Below are positions 51,826 to 61,070 of a stretch of DNA of 64,000 nt, piece by piece. The notes under the pieces were generated by a model. The model did not search any database and was not told the origin of the DNA. It saw only the letters and a program-made list of their open reading frames with translations. How positions within the stretch are numbered: position 1 is the first letter of the stretch; every line of letters starts with the position of its first letter. The position numbers and the translations under genes were made by a program. Location: NCBI RefSeq assembly GCF_049897565.1, contig NZ_JAFCWM010000006.1:124001-188000 (forward strand), written 5' to 3'. This DNA is from JAFCUW01 sp049897565. GTDB taxonomy: Bacteria > Pseudomonadota > Gammaproteobacteria > Burkholderiales > Burkholderiaceae_D.

Positions 51826-54231
51826 ATGCGACGAGGCGCGATCAAGAGCTGGTCGGTACGGATAGTGTTTTTACTGCTGGCCTTGCTGGCGCTGGTGTTG
51901 CTCGGCGCGTGGCTGTATCTGCGCGCCAGCCTGCCACAGCTCGACGGCGCGCGCCGCGTCGCCGGCCTGAACGCTGCCGTGACGGTGACGCGCGACGATC
52001 ATGGCGTGCCGCTGATTGCCGGAAGCAACCGGCACGACGTCGCTTACGCCACTGGCTTTATCCATGCGCAAGACCGCTTTTTCCAGATGGATCTGCTACG
52101 CCGGGTCGGCGCCGGCGAGCTGGCCGAGCTGTTCGGGCCGAAGGCGGTGCCGGTCGACACGGTTCGCAGGAAGCATCGCTTCCGCGCGCGCGCCGAGGCG
52201 TTGCTCAAATCGATGCCGGCCGACGACCGCCAGTTCATCGAGCGTTACGTGGCCGGCATCAACGACGGCCTGAACGCGCTTGGCGCCAGGCCGTTCGAGT
52301 ATGCGCTGACCGGCACCGCGCCGCGGCCGTGGAGCGCCGCCGATTCGCTGCTGGTAGTGTGGGCGATGTTCTTCGATTTGCAGGGCATGCAGGAGCCGCG
52401 CGAACTGGCGCGCGGCTGGATCGCCGACCACACCGATGACGCCCAGCGCGCCTTCTTGCTGCCCGAGTCGACCGAGTGGGATGCGCCGCTCGACCAGGCT
52501 GCGGTGGCGGCATCGCGCCCGCCGATACCGCCGGCGGCGCCAGGCTGGTGGGGGCCGCGCCGCAAGGTTGGCGCGCTACTGCGCACCGCATCGGCCGACT
52601 TCGTCGATTCCGTCGGCAGCAACAACTGGGCCGTCGCCGGCAGCCGCAGCCGGGACGGCGGCGCCATCGTATCGGACGACATGCATCTCGGCCTGCAGCT
52701 GCCGACAACCTGGTATCGCCTGGCGCTGCAGTTCGCGGACGCGCAGGGCAAGCCTCGCCGCATGGTGGGCATTACCTTGCCCGGCTCGCCGCCGGTGATC
52801 ACGGTCGGCAGCAATGGCCACGTGGCCTGGGGCTATACCAACAGCTACGGCGACTTCCTCGACCTGGTCGCGCTCGAAGCCGATCCGGCCAACGCGGCGC
52901 GCGTGCGCACGCCGAATGGCTGGGAGACGCTGGCCAGCATCGAAGAGACGATCCTCGTCAAGGGCGCGCCGGCGCGAAAAATCATCGTGCGCGAAAGTTC
53001 GCTCGGACCAGTGCGCGAGGCCGGCGGGCGCACTTATGCGATCCACTGGATCGCGCATTTGCCCGCCTCGCTCAACCTCAATCACCGCAAGCTCGAGACG
53101 ATCGACACGCTCGATGAAGCGCTCACCGTCGCGGCGACGATCGGCATCCCGGCGCAAAATTTTATCGCCGGCGACGACAAGGGCAACATCGGCTGGACCA
53201 TCACGGGCATGCTGCCGCACCGCACACAGGACGCGGGCATCGCCAGCTTTCCGATCGCAGCCGGCGGCGCGGCGACGACATGGGACGCGCCGCTGGCGCC
53301 GGCCGAGTATCCGCGGTTGATGAATCCTGCCGACGGCCAGCTGTCGACCGCCAACAGCCGTCAGCTGATGGGCCTTGGCGCGAGCGTCATCGGCGACGGC
53401 GGCTTCGACATCGGCGCGCGCAACCAGCAGGTGCGCGACGGCTTGCGCGCGCTCGGGCCGAAGGTCGACGTCAAGGCGGTGTATGGCGTCGCGCTCGACG
53501 ACCGGGCAATCTTCATGGCCGGCTGGCGCACGCGCGCCATCGCCGTGCTCGACACCGCCGCGGTAAAGGACAAGCCGCAGCGCGCCGAATTTTTACGCTT
53601 GCTGCACAGCGGCTGGAGTGGGCGCGCCAGCGTCGACTCGACCGGCTACCGGCTCGCGCGCGGCTTCATGTGGGCGCTGCACGACCAGCTGTTCGATGCG
53701 GCCAACGGCGCGATGGCGGAAGTCGACGACAAGGCGACGATGCAGGCGGCCAGCACGCGCTGGCCGGTGGTGGTGGCGCGCCTGCTCGACGAGCGCCCGG
53801 CCGGCTGGTTGCCGGCCGCGTATCCCGACTGGCGCGCGCTGCAGCTGGCGGCGATCGATCAGGTGATCGCCGAGCTGACGCGCGACGGCGCGCCGCTGGC
53901 CTCGGCGACCTGGGGCGCGCGCAACACGGCCGCAGTGGCGCATCCGATCAGCATGGCGGCGCCGGCGCTGCGGCACTGGCTGTCGGCGCCGCCCGACCAG
54001 CTGGCGGGCGACTCGAACATGCCGCGCGTTGCAGGCCGCGCTTTCGGCCAGTCGCAGCGGATGACGGTCACGCCGGGCAAGGAGGAGCAGGGAATCTTCA
54101 ACATGCCGGGCGGGCAGAGCGGGCATCCGCTGTCGCCGTTTTTCCTGCGCGGGCACGCCGAGTGGGTGGCCGGGACGGCGGGGCGGCTGCTGCCTGGCCC
54201 GGCGCTCCACACGCTGCGCTTCGAGAAGTGA
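51826..54231 (+). CDS. penicillin acylase family protein (Ntn amidohydrolase)
   Basis: An 801-residue precursor of an N-terminal nucleophile amidase such as acyl-homoserine-lactone or penicillin acylases. An N-terminal membrane/signal helix (about 11-33) is followed by the alpha-subunit region (RDDHGVPLIAGSNRHDVAYATGFIHAQDRFFQMDLLRR is the family signature; key features DHGVP and AQDR). The autoprocessing site is Gly264-Ser265 in GSNNWAV, so Ser265 becomes the beta-subunit nucleophile. Later NFIAGDDKGNIGW and a C-terminal HPLSPFF also fit. It acts in the periplasm; the substrate is unknown. A GAGGGGAA site precedes the ATG. Confidence 0.92.
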   Translation: MRRGAIKSWSVRIVFLLLALLALVLLGAWLYLRASLPQLDGARRVAGLNAAVTVTRDDHGVPLIAGSNRHDVAYATGFIHAQDRFFQMDLLRRVGAGELAELFGPKAVPVDTVRRKHRFRARAEALLKSMPADDRQFIERYVAGINDGLNALGARPFEYALTGTAPRPWSAADSLLVVWAMFFDLQGMQEPRELARGWIADHTDDAQRAFLLPESTEWDAPLDQAAVAASRPPIPPAAPGWWGPRRKVGALLRTASADFVDSVGSNNWAVAGSRSRDGGAIVSDDMHLGLQLPTTWYRLALQFADAQGKPRRMVGITLPGSPPVITVGSNGHVAWGYTNSYGDFLDLVALEADPANAARVRTPNGWETLASIEETILVKGAPARKIIVRESSLGPVREAGGRTYAIHWIAHLPASLNLNHRKLETIDTLDEALTVAATIGIPAQNFIAGDDKGNIGWTITGMLPHRTQDAGIASFPIAAGGAATTWDAPLAPAEYPRLMNPADGQLSTANSRQLMGLGASVIGDGGFDIGARNQQVRDGLRALGPKVDVKAVYGVALDDRAIFMAGWRTRAIAVLDTAAVKDKPQRAEFLRLLHSGWSGRASVDSTGYRLARGFMWALHDQLFDAANGAMAEVDDKATMQAASTRWPVVVARLLDERPAGWLPAAYPDWRALQLAAIDQVIAELTRDGAPLASATWGARNTAAVAHPISMAAPALRHWLSAPPDQLAGDSNMPRVAGRAFGQSQRMTVTPGKEEQGIFNMPGGQSGHPLSPFFLRGHAEWVAGTAGRLLPGPALHTLRFEK

Positions 54232-54280
54232 ATAGAACCACAAGCCATAACACCGTGGGCGGGGATTCAAACTCGAAGAA

Positions 54281-56419
54281 TCAATCAGACAGTTCTGACT
54301 TAGTCGGTGCCGGCTCGGGGCAGGGCTGCAGCAGCATCTGCGTGATCGCCTCGTGGGGCGACGGGTGGCCCAGGAAGAAGCCCTGCACCAGGTCGCAGCC
54401 GTACTCCTGCAGCAGCCCGAGTTGCGCGTCGGTCTCGACGCCTTCGGCCACCACCACCATCTTCAGGCCGTGCGCCATGGCGATGATGGCGCGCGTGATG
54501 GCGGCGTTCTCGGAGTCCTGCGGCAGCCCGCTGATGAAGCTCTTGTCGATCTTTAGCGCCCGCACGTCGAAGCGCTTCAGGTAGTTCATCGACGAATAGC
54601 CGGTGCCGAAGTCGTCGATCGACAGGTGCACGCCGATCCCGCGCAACTGCTCGAGCGTGGCCATGGTCGCGCGCGCGTCATCCATCAGCGTGCCTTCGGT
54701 CAGTTCGAGTTCGAGCAGCCGCGGGTCGAGCCCCGTGTCGTGCAGCGCCGACACCACGATCTGCGTCAGGTTCTCGTCCTTGAACTGCTTGGCCGACAGG
54801 TTCACCGCCATCCGCAGCGGCCGCTTGGCCACGCGCTGCCATGCCCTGGCCTGGTTGCACGCGGTGCGCAGCACCCATTCGCCGATCGGCACGATCAAGC
54901 CGGTTTCTTCGGCCAGCGGGATGAATTCGGTCGGCGAGATGATGCCGCGCTCGGGATGGCGCCAGCGCACCAGCGCTTCGACGCCAACGATGTCGCCGCT
55001 GCGCACTTCGATCTGCGGCTGGTACAACAGGTACAGCTCTTCGTTCTTGAGCGCCTTGCGCAGGCCCACTTCGAGCTTCACGTGGCTCATGATCTGCATC
55101 GTCAGCGATGAGCTGTACAGCTTCGCGTTGTTCTTGCCGCAGTTCTTGGCGTGATACATCGCGGTGTCGGCAAACTTGAGCAGCGAATTGCAGTCGTCGC
55201 CGTCCTCCGGGAACAGCGAGATGCCGATGCTGGCAGTGACGAAAATCTCGTTGCCCTCGATGAGGAACGGCCGGCGCATCGCTTCCTTGACGCGGTGCGC
55301 CACGGCGAGCGCGTTCTCGACCCGTTCGAGGTCCGGGATCAGGATCGTGAATTCGTCGCCGCCCAGGCGCGCCAGGTTGTGTGACTGGTCTCCGCGCGAC
55401 ACCAGGTCGCTCGGCCGGGTCGTTTCGCGCAGGCGCTCCGAGACGATCTTGAGCAGGTGGTCGCCAACGTTGTGGCCGAGCGTGTCGTTGATGCGCTTGA
55501 AGGCGTCGAGGTCCATGAACAGCACCGCGAACTTCTTGTTGCCGACCTTAGAGCGATGCAGTTCGCGTTCCAGCGTTTCGAGGAAGGCCTGGCGGTTCGG
55601 GATGCCGGTCAGGCTGTCGCAGTAGGCCAGCCGGCGGATCTGTTCTTCCGTGCGTTTGCGCTCGCTGATGTCGCGCACCAGGCCAAGCACTTCGCTGGCG
55701 CCGGTGGCGACCAGGCGCGCTTCGTAATGATGGATGACGCCGAAGCGCACCAGTTCGTAGTCGACCGAGCGCACGTGCAGCGTATCGAGCACGCCGCGCA
55801 TCTGTTCGAGCAGGCGGTCGGCGATGTCGCGCGGGAGCACCTCGGTGATGTGCTTGCCGACGCAGGTCTCGACCGGGAGGGCGGCGATCGCGTCGTGGCC
55901 GTGCATCTCGTTGCCCGGCTCGTAATCGAGGTAGAAGCCGTCGCGATTGAGGCGGAAGAAGGTGTCGGGGATCGCCGCCAGCACCGCGCGGTTGTGGGCG
56001 TCGGCCATGCGCAGTCGCACGATGGCGTCGGAGGCGCGCAGCACGTACAGCACGCGGTGGCCGAGGATCGGCCAGTTGATCGGCTTCGACACGAAGTCGG
56101 TGGCGCCGGCTTCGTAGGCGCTGGTGACCGCTTCGATGTCGTCGCCGCCGGTGACCATGATGATCGGCACCGGCGCGCCGGTTTCGATGCGGCGAATCTC
56201 GCGGCAGGCCGAGAAGCCGTCCATGTTTGGCATCTCGACGTCGAGCAGGATCAGGTCCGGCGCCATGCTCTGGAAGTAGGCGACGGCCTGCTCGCCGTCT
56301 TCCGCTTCGATGCCGTCAAGGCCGACCTGGCCGAGCATTTCGAGCATCAGCAATCGCATCACCGGATCGTCGTCGGCAACCAGGACGACGCCGCGCTTGT
56401 TGGGGGTTGGAGAGACCAT
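54281..56419 (-). CDS. response regulator with PAS, GGDEF and EAL domains
   Basis: c-di-GMP regulator of 712 residues: receiver (1-130) with phospho-acceptor Asp60 in LLDVEMPNMDG, PAS (about 140-255), GGDEF (about 265-425) with intact GGDEF at 353-357, and EAL (about 445-700) with EALVRW at 481-486, DDFGTGYSS and AEGVET. Both enzymatic motifs are intact, so it could make or degrade c-di-GMP. An RPSD sequence precedes GGDEF, but a roughly nine-residue insertion separates them, so the classic inhibitory site is displaced. The gene begins one base from the end of the hybrid kinase gene, implying kinase-to-regulator pairing. Confidence 0.94.
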   Translation of the reverse strand: MVSPTPNKRGVVLVADDDPVMRLLMLEMLGQVGLDGIEAEDGEQAVAYFQSMAPDLILLDVEMPNMDGFSACREIRRIETGAPVPIIMVTGGDDIEAVTSAYEAGATDFVSKPINWPILGHRVLYVLRASDAIVRLRMADAHNRAVLAAIPDTFFRLNRDGFYLDYEPGNEMHGHDAIAALPVETCVGKHITEVLPRDIADRLLEQMRGVLDTLHVRSVDYELVRFGVIHHYEARLVATGASEVLGLVRDISERKRTEEQIRRLAYCDSLTGIPNRQAFLETLERELHRSKVGNKKFAVLFMDLDAFKRINDTLGHNVGDHLLKIVSERLRETTRPSDLVSRGDQSHNLARLGGDEFTILIPDLERVENALAVAHRVKEAMRRPFLIEGNEIFVTASIGISLFPEDGDDCNSLLKFADTAMYHAKNCGKNNAKLYSSSLTMQIMSHVKLEVGLRKALKNEELYLLYQPQIEVRSGDIVGVEALVRWRHPERGIISPTEFIPLAEETGLIVPIGEWVLRTACNQARAWQRVAKRPLRMAVNLSAKQFKDENLTQIVVSALHDTGLDPRLLELELTEGTLMDDARATMATLEQLRGIGVHLSIDDFGTGYSSMNYLKRFDVRALKIDKSFISGLPQDSENAAITRAIIAMAHGLKMVVVAEGVETDAQLGLLQEYGCDLVQGFFLGHPSPHEAITQMLLQPCPEPAPTKSELSD

Positions 56420-56420
56420 G

Positions 56421-59366
56421 TCAAGTTTCCTTCTCTAGGATGGCACTGAGCGAATCCCGGACTGCCTGGAATTCGTGCTCCATGTCGGTGAGGATGCCGG
56501 ATGCGCCTTCAGTGCTGTCGGTGCGGCCGAGGTTCTCCATTTCCTTGCACATCTGCGCCAGCGCCTCGGCGCCGACGTTCGCGCTGCTCGACTTGAGGCT
56601 GTGCGCGACCTTGCGCAGGCTGCCGGTATCGAGCCCGGCGATGGCCTGGCGCAGCGTCTTCAGGTGCTGCGGCGTGTCGCCGACGTAGGCGGCGACGACG
56701 CGCTGCACCAGGGCGCCGCCGCGGTCGTGCGACAGTGCGCGGATGTTTTCGAGCGCGTGCATGTTGATGACGTCGCGCTGCAACAGTTCACGCGTGGCCG
56801 CCGGCAGCTTCGGGCGCTGCTCGCTGTGGTGCACCCTGGCCACCAGCGGGGCAACCGCGGCAGCCGGGCGCGGATCGGTGCGGCGCACGTTCGGCACCAC
56901 CAGCGGCGTGAGGGGCGGCGCCATGGCCTGCACGGCGCGCTCGCCGTCATGGCCGGCGGCGGCCAGCGGCAGCGCGATCCAGCGGCTCATCACGGCGGCC
57001 AGCTGCTGCTGCGTGAATGGTTTGCTGAGGTAGTCGTCCATGCCGGCGGCCAGGCACGATTCGCGGTCGCCCTGCAGCGCGTTGGCGGTGATGGCGATGA
57101 TCGGCAGGCTGCGCGAACGGCCGTTCTCGCGCTCATGGCGGCGGATCGCGGAGGTGGCGGCAAAGCCGTCCATCACCGGCATCTGGCAGTCCATCAGCAC
57201 GGCGTCGTATTTACCGGCCTGCACCGCCTGCAGCGCTGCTTCGCCATTGCGCGCGCACGTCACTTCGAGGCCGAGGCTGTCGAGCATCGCGGTGGCCACT
57301 TCGACGTTGACCGGGTTGTCTTCGGCCAGCAGCACCTTGCGCAGGCGCGCCGGGCCGCCGACAGGCTGGCGCACCGGCGGCGGCGGCTCGGCCAGCGGCG
57401 CGGCGACGACAGCTGCCTTGCGCTGGCGCGCGGCGACGCATTCGAACAGGTCGCCGGCGCGCACCGGCTTGATCAGCTGGTAGGCCACGCCGGCTTCGCG
57501 CCGCTGCACCGGATCGGCCGCCAGGCGGTCGGCACTGACCAGCAGCAATCGGGTGGCGCGGGTGGCGGGATCGGCCTTGATGGCGGCGGCAACGGACAGG
57601 CCGCTGGTGCGCTCGAGGTCCATGTCGAGGATGGCGACGTCGTACGGGCGCCCGGTTGCGGCGGCCGCGGCCAGGCGCTCCGGCACTTCCATCGAGGAGC
57701 CGACGCAATCGCACACGACGTTCCACGCCAGCATCTGGCGTTCGAGTTCTGCGCGGCTGCTTTCGTGTTCGTCGACGATCAAAACGCGCAGTCCTTCGAT
57801 GGTGGTTAGCGAAAATCCGGGCTCGTCGGGGTCAACGCGGCGCTTGTCGAAACTTACCGTGAACCAGAAAATGGAACCTTGCGTTAAGGCATTGTCGACC
57901 CCGATTTTGCCGCCCATCAACTCGACCAGCTGCTTCGAGATCGCCAGGCCCAGGCCGGTGCCGCCGTACTTGCGGGTGGTCGAGCCATCGGCTTGCGAGA
58001 ACGCTTCGAAGATGCGCCCGCGTGCTTCGCGCGAGACGCCGATGCCGGTGTCGTGCACCTCGAAGCGCAGCGCCACCGACTGCGGGTCTTCGCGCGTGAC
58101 TTGTACCTTGGCGAGGATGCGGCCGTGGTCGGTGAACTTGATGGCGTTGCCGAGCAGGTTGGCCATGATCTGGCGCAACCGGTTCGGGTCGCCGCAAATC
58201 GAGATCGGGATGTTGTTGGCGATGTCGAAGTCGAGTCCGATACCCTTGTTCTGCGCCTGCGGCGTGTAGACGTTGTTGATGTCGTCGAGCAGGTCCCACA
58301 GGTTGAAGTTGATGTATTCGACCGACAGCTTGCCGGCCTCGATCTTGGAAAAGTCGAGGATGTCGTTGATGATCACAAGCAGGTGTTCGCCGGAACTTTT
58401 GACCAGCTTGGTGAACTTGCGCTGAGTGTCGGTCAGGCTGGTGCCGAGCAGCATTTCCGTCATGCCGAGCACGCCGTTCATCGGCGTGCGGATCTCGTGG
58501 CTCATGGTGGCCAGGAATGCGCTCTTGGCGGTGCTGGCCGCTTCGGCGGCGTTCTTGGCCTTTTCCAGCTGCTCGGTGCGCACGCTGACTTGGCGCTCGA
58601 GCTCGTCGCGATGGTGGGTCAGGGCGGCGCCGCGGCCTTCGATTTGCGCCAGCATGTCGTTGAAGCTGTCGATCAGGGTGCCCAGTTCGTCGGTGCGTTC
58701 GTGCGCGATGCGCAAGGTGTAGTTCTGGCTGGCCGACACTTTCTGCGCCGCGTTGATCAGCTTGGTCACCGGATCGGCGATGCTGCTCTTGAAGCGCGTC
58801 GCCAGCAGCAGCGCCACCGTCAGCGAGCCGCCCATCGCAGCGGCGATCACGCCCAGGCTCTTGAGGATGTCGAGCCACATGTTGGTCAGATCCGCTTCGA
58901 TCATGACGATGCCGACCGCATGCTCGCTGCCGGTGACGGGCCGGTACAGGCGCATCCGCGTGCTCCAGAACACGCTGCCGTCGGCGTTGGCCTGGGCGAG
59001 CGCTTCCTCGCTCAGGCCGACCGGTTCGACGTTCTCGAATGCCTCGTCGGCCCGGCCCGGCGCGACGTAGCGGGCGAACACCTTGCCGTTGCGGTCGAAC
59101 AAGGTGGCGTTCGATATTTCTTCCTTCGCCTTCAGCGCCGACAAGGTGGCCTGCGCCGAATTGCGGTCGTTGAACACGAGTGCATCGACGCTGTTGGTGC
59201 CGATCACGCCGGCGAACGACGACAGTTGCATGCCCTCGTCCTTGCGGTGATTTAGCACCGACGTCACGGCGAAGGCGATGAAGACGAATATCAAGGCCGT
59301 GCCAGTAGACAGGAACGAAATGATCGTCAGTTTCTGGTTGAGGCTGGAGCGCTCAAAATTTAGCAT
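56421..59366 (-). CDS. hybrid sensor histidine kinase with two receivers and an HPt domain
   Basis: Membrane kinase of 981 residues in the BarA style. Two membrane helices (about 13-37 and 168-190) flank a periplasmic CHASE8-like sensor. HAMP (190-245) and coiled coil follow. HisKA has His290 in TMSHEIRTP, and HATPase spans about 395-510 (DPNRLRQIMANLLGNAIKFT, GGTGLGLAI). There are two receivers, the first with Asp581 but a less canonical acidic pocket (VDEHESS), the second canonical with Asp726, and an HPt domain with His922 in KVAHSLKSSSANVG. The ATG at 59366 has an AGGTGG site. It shares a transcript with the c-di-GMP regulator, the likely output. Confidence 0.94.
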   Translation of the reverse strand: MLNFERSSLNQKLTIISFLSTGTALIFVFIAFAVTSVLNHRKDEGMQLSSFAGVIGTNSVDALVFNDRNSAQATLSALKAKEEISNATLFDRNGKVFARYVAPGRADEAFENVEPVGLSEEALAQANADGSVFWSTRMRLYRPVTGSEHAVGIVMIEADLTNMWLDILKSLGVIAAAMGGSLTVALLLATRFKSSIADPVTKLINAAQKVSASQNYTLRIAHERTDELGTLIDSFNDMLAQIEGRGAALTHHRDELERQVSVRTEQLEKAKNAAEAASTAKSAFLATMSHEIRTPMNGVLGMTEMLLGTSLTDTQRKFTKLVKSSGEHLLVIINDILDFSKIEAGKLSVEYINFNLWDLLDDINNVYTPQAQNKGIGLDFDIANNIPISICGDPNRLRQIMANLLGNAIKFTDHGRILAKVQVTREDPQSVALRFEVHDTGIGVSREARGRIFEAFSQADGSTTRKYGGTGLGLAISKQLVELMGGKIGVDNALTQGSIFWFTVSFDKRRVDPDEPGFSLTTIEGLRVLIVDEHESSRAELERQMLAWNVVCDCVGSSMEVPERLAAAAATGRPYDVAILDMDLERTSGLSVAAAIKADPATRATRLLLVSADRLAADPVQRREAGVAYQLIKPVRAGDLFECVAARQRKAAVVAAPLAEPPPPVRQPVGGPARLRKVLLAEDNPVNVEVATAMLDSLGLEVTCARNGEAALQAVQAGKYDAVLMDCQMPVMDGFAATSAIRRHERENGRSRSLPIIAITANALQGDRESCLAAGMDDYLSKPFTQQQLAAVMSRWIALPLAAAGHDGERAVQAMAPPLTPLVVPNVRRTDPRPAAAVAPLVARVHHSEQRPKLPAATRELLQRDVINMHALENIRALSHDRGGALVQRVVAAYVGDTPQHLKTLRQAIAGLDTGSLRKVAHSLKSSSANVGAEALAQMCKEMENLGRTDSTEGASGILTDMEHEFQAVRDSLSAILEKET

Positions 59367-59882
59367 GGGGCCCACCTGTTGGGCGAACGTTAAGGGATGG
59401 GCGATTCGCCCTACAGGGGATTGCAATTCCGGCAGGAAAAATATACGGGTAAAGAATCTCGACACACTTGACGTGTCGCAAATGAGACGGGTCCCCGTGG
59501 AAACAGATAGGTTTTTCTGCGGAAATACGTGGTAGGAAAACCGGAAGGGCGGATCGGATAATGCCCGACGTGCAGGCGAGAGAAGGTGCGCCGGCACTAG
59601 CTGGGGTACATACTGAGCGAACTGTGCGGCACTGGATGCTCAGTATGGATCCGCGCCAAAAAGCGCCAGCGCGACCCAGCCAAGCTGGCTTTGCAGACGT
59701 TTGATCGTTGACTCCTCCAAGGGGTTGACGACCACCTTTTGAGTTAGACCCGGCAAGCTCCTTTGATATCCGAGCGTCGGGTGCGAAAGAATCTCACTTT
59801 GTGTCCGCACGGCAATAAAACGGTTGCTATTGCTCAGTTGCTGAACTAGTATCAATGCTATTTCATGGCGTAAAGACGAAAG
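59367..59882. other. 516-bp divergent intergenic region
   Basis: This holds the divergent promoters of the hybrid kinase gene and the EAL-HDOD gene. It also contains a possible small minus-strand frame (59640-59855) and a 9-bp inverted repeat, 59610-59618 with 59638-59646, around that frame's stop codon. Nothing else is recognised. Confidence 0.5.
59640..59855 (-). CDS. possible small ORF or gene remnant
   Basis: A 71-codon frame from a TTG with protein-like composition (VVVNPLEESTIKRLQSQLGW near the C-terminus) and lower GC than its neighbours. The frame continues upstream as the antisense of the next gene. No ribosome-binding site, ATG or family is recognised. It may be the 3' remnant of a lost gene. 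Confidence 0.25.
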   Translation of the reverse strand: MILVQQLSNSNRFIAVRTQSEILSHPTLGYQRSLPGLTQKVVVNPLEESTIKRLQSQLGWVALALFGADPY

Positions 59883-61070
59883 ATGGCCGCTCCGGAGTTC
59901 CCACAGATACCGCTGGTCGACATGCGCGCCGCGGCCAACACGGGCAACCAGTGGGTGGCGGTGACTTTGCGCGTCGATGGCGCCGGCGTCGCCGACCCGG
60001 CTGACGTCACCGCTGCGTGGCACGCCGTGTTCGCCAGTCCCGACTTGCTGGCCGCCGTCGCGCCGCTCGACTGCGTCGTCTTTGTGGCCAACCCCGGCAT
60101 CCTGACCGCCGCGCTGCTCGACCTGATGCCGCCCAACCGCGTGGTGTTCGCCATCGACGCCGATGCGCTGTCCGACGAAGGCGCGCCAGGGCACATCAGC
60201 GCGCTGCACGATGAAGGCTACCGGATCCTGATCGACGGCGCCGTGCCGGCCGGCTTCGCGCCGCCGCCGATGTTGCGCGCCGTTTCGCTCGACTGCACCG
60301 ACCGCATGTTCTCGCCTGGCACGCTGTCGGCCCTGTTCGGTCCGCACCTTGCGCGCGCCGTGAACACCGGCGCCCAGCGCGAACAATGCGAGCGGGCAGG
60401 CTTCTCGTGGTTCAGCGGCAGCTACCCGATTCATCCGGAAGCGTCGGACACGCCGGACGATGGCAGCTCCCGCAAGCGCCTGCTCAGCCTGCTCGGCCTG
60501 CTGGCGGCGGACGCCGAGACGCATGCACTCGAAACGTTGCTCAAGCAAGATCCGGCGCTGTGCTTCCAGCTGCTCAAGCTGGTCAATTCCGCCGCCTTCG
60601 CGATCAGCACGCCGATCACCAGCTTTAGCCAGGCGATCGGACTGCTCGGCCGGCGCCAGCTGCAGCGCTGGCTGCAACTGTTGCTGTACGCGCGCCAGCG
60701 TGAAGACGGCCTCGCCAATCCGCTGCTGCCGGTTGCCGCGTTGCGCGCCGCCCAGATGGAGTCGCTATGCAAGCAGGGCGGCGGCGATCGCAATGAGCAA
60801 GACCTGGCGTTCGTCGTCGGCGTGTTCTCGCTGCTCGATGTGCTGCTGGGAATGCCGATGGACGAAATCGTCGGCGCGCTGAACCTGCCGCCGGCCGCCG
60901 CCGCCGCGCTGACCGAACGCAGCGGCGCGCTGGGCCGGCAGCTGCGGCTGGTCGAAACAGATGCGCCATCGCAAGACATGCTGCGCGAAGCGGACGTGAC
61001 GCCGTTGCAGTGGTGGAACAGCCAGCTGCACGCGCATCACTGGGCGATCCAGGTCAGCCGGAACTTATAG
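59883..61070 (+). CDS. EAL-like/HDOD domain protein (YuxH type)
   Basis: A 395-residue signalling protein. The N-terminal half (about 5-195) matches a degenerate EAL-like fold ending in FSWFSGSYPIHPE, with no EAL or DDFG catalytic motifs, so it should not hydrolyse c-di-GMP. The C-terminal half (200-390) is an HDOD domain (LLKQDPALCFQLLKLVNSAAF, ITSFSQAIGLLGRRQLQRWLQLLLY). Such proteins act as adaptors in c-di-GMP-linked regulation of motility or virulence. Its stop codon directly abuts the next gene's ATG. Confidence 0.88.
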   Translation: MAAPEFPQIPLVDMRAAANTGNQWVAVTLRVDGAGVADPADVTAAWHAVFASPDLLAAVAPLDCVVFVANPGILTAALLDLMPPNRVVFAIDADALSDEGAPGHISALHDEGYRILIDGAVPAGFAPPPMLRAVSLDCTDRMFSPGTLSALFGPHLARAVNTGAQREQCERAGFSWFSGSYPIHPEASDTPDDGSSRKRLLSLLGLLAADAETHALETLLKQDPALCFQLLKLVNSAAFAISTPITSFSQAIGLLGRRQLQRWLQLLLYARQREDGLANPLLPVAALRAAQMESLCKQGGGDRNEQDLAFVVGVFSLLDVLLGMPMDEIVGALNLPPAAAAALTERSGALGRQLRLVETDAPSQDMLREADVTPLQWWNSQLHAHHWAIQVSRNL

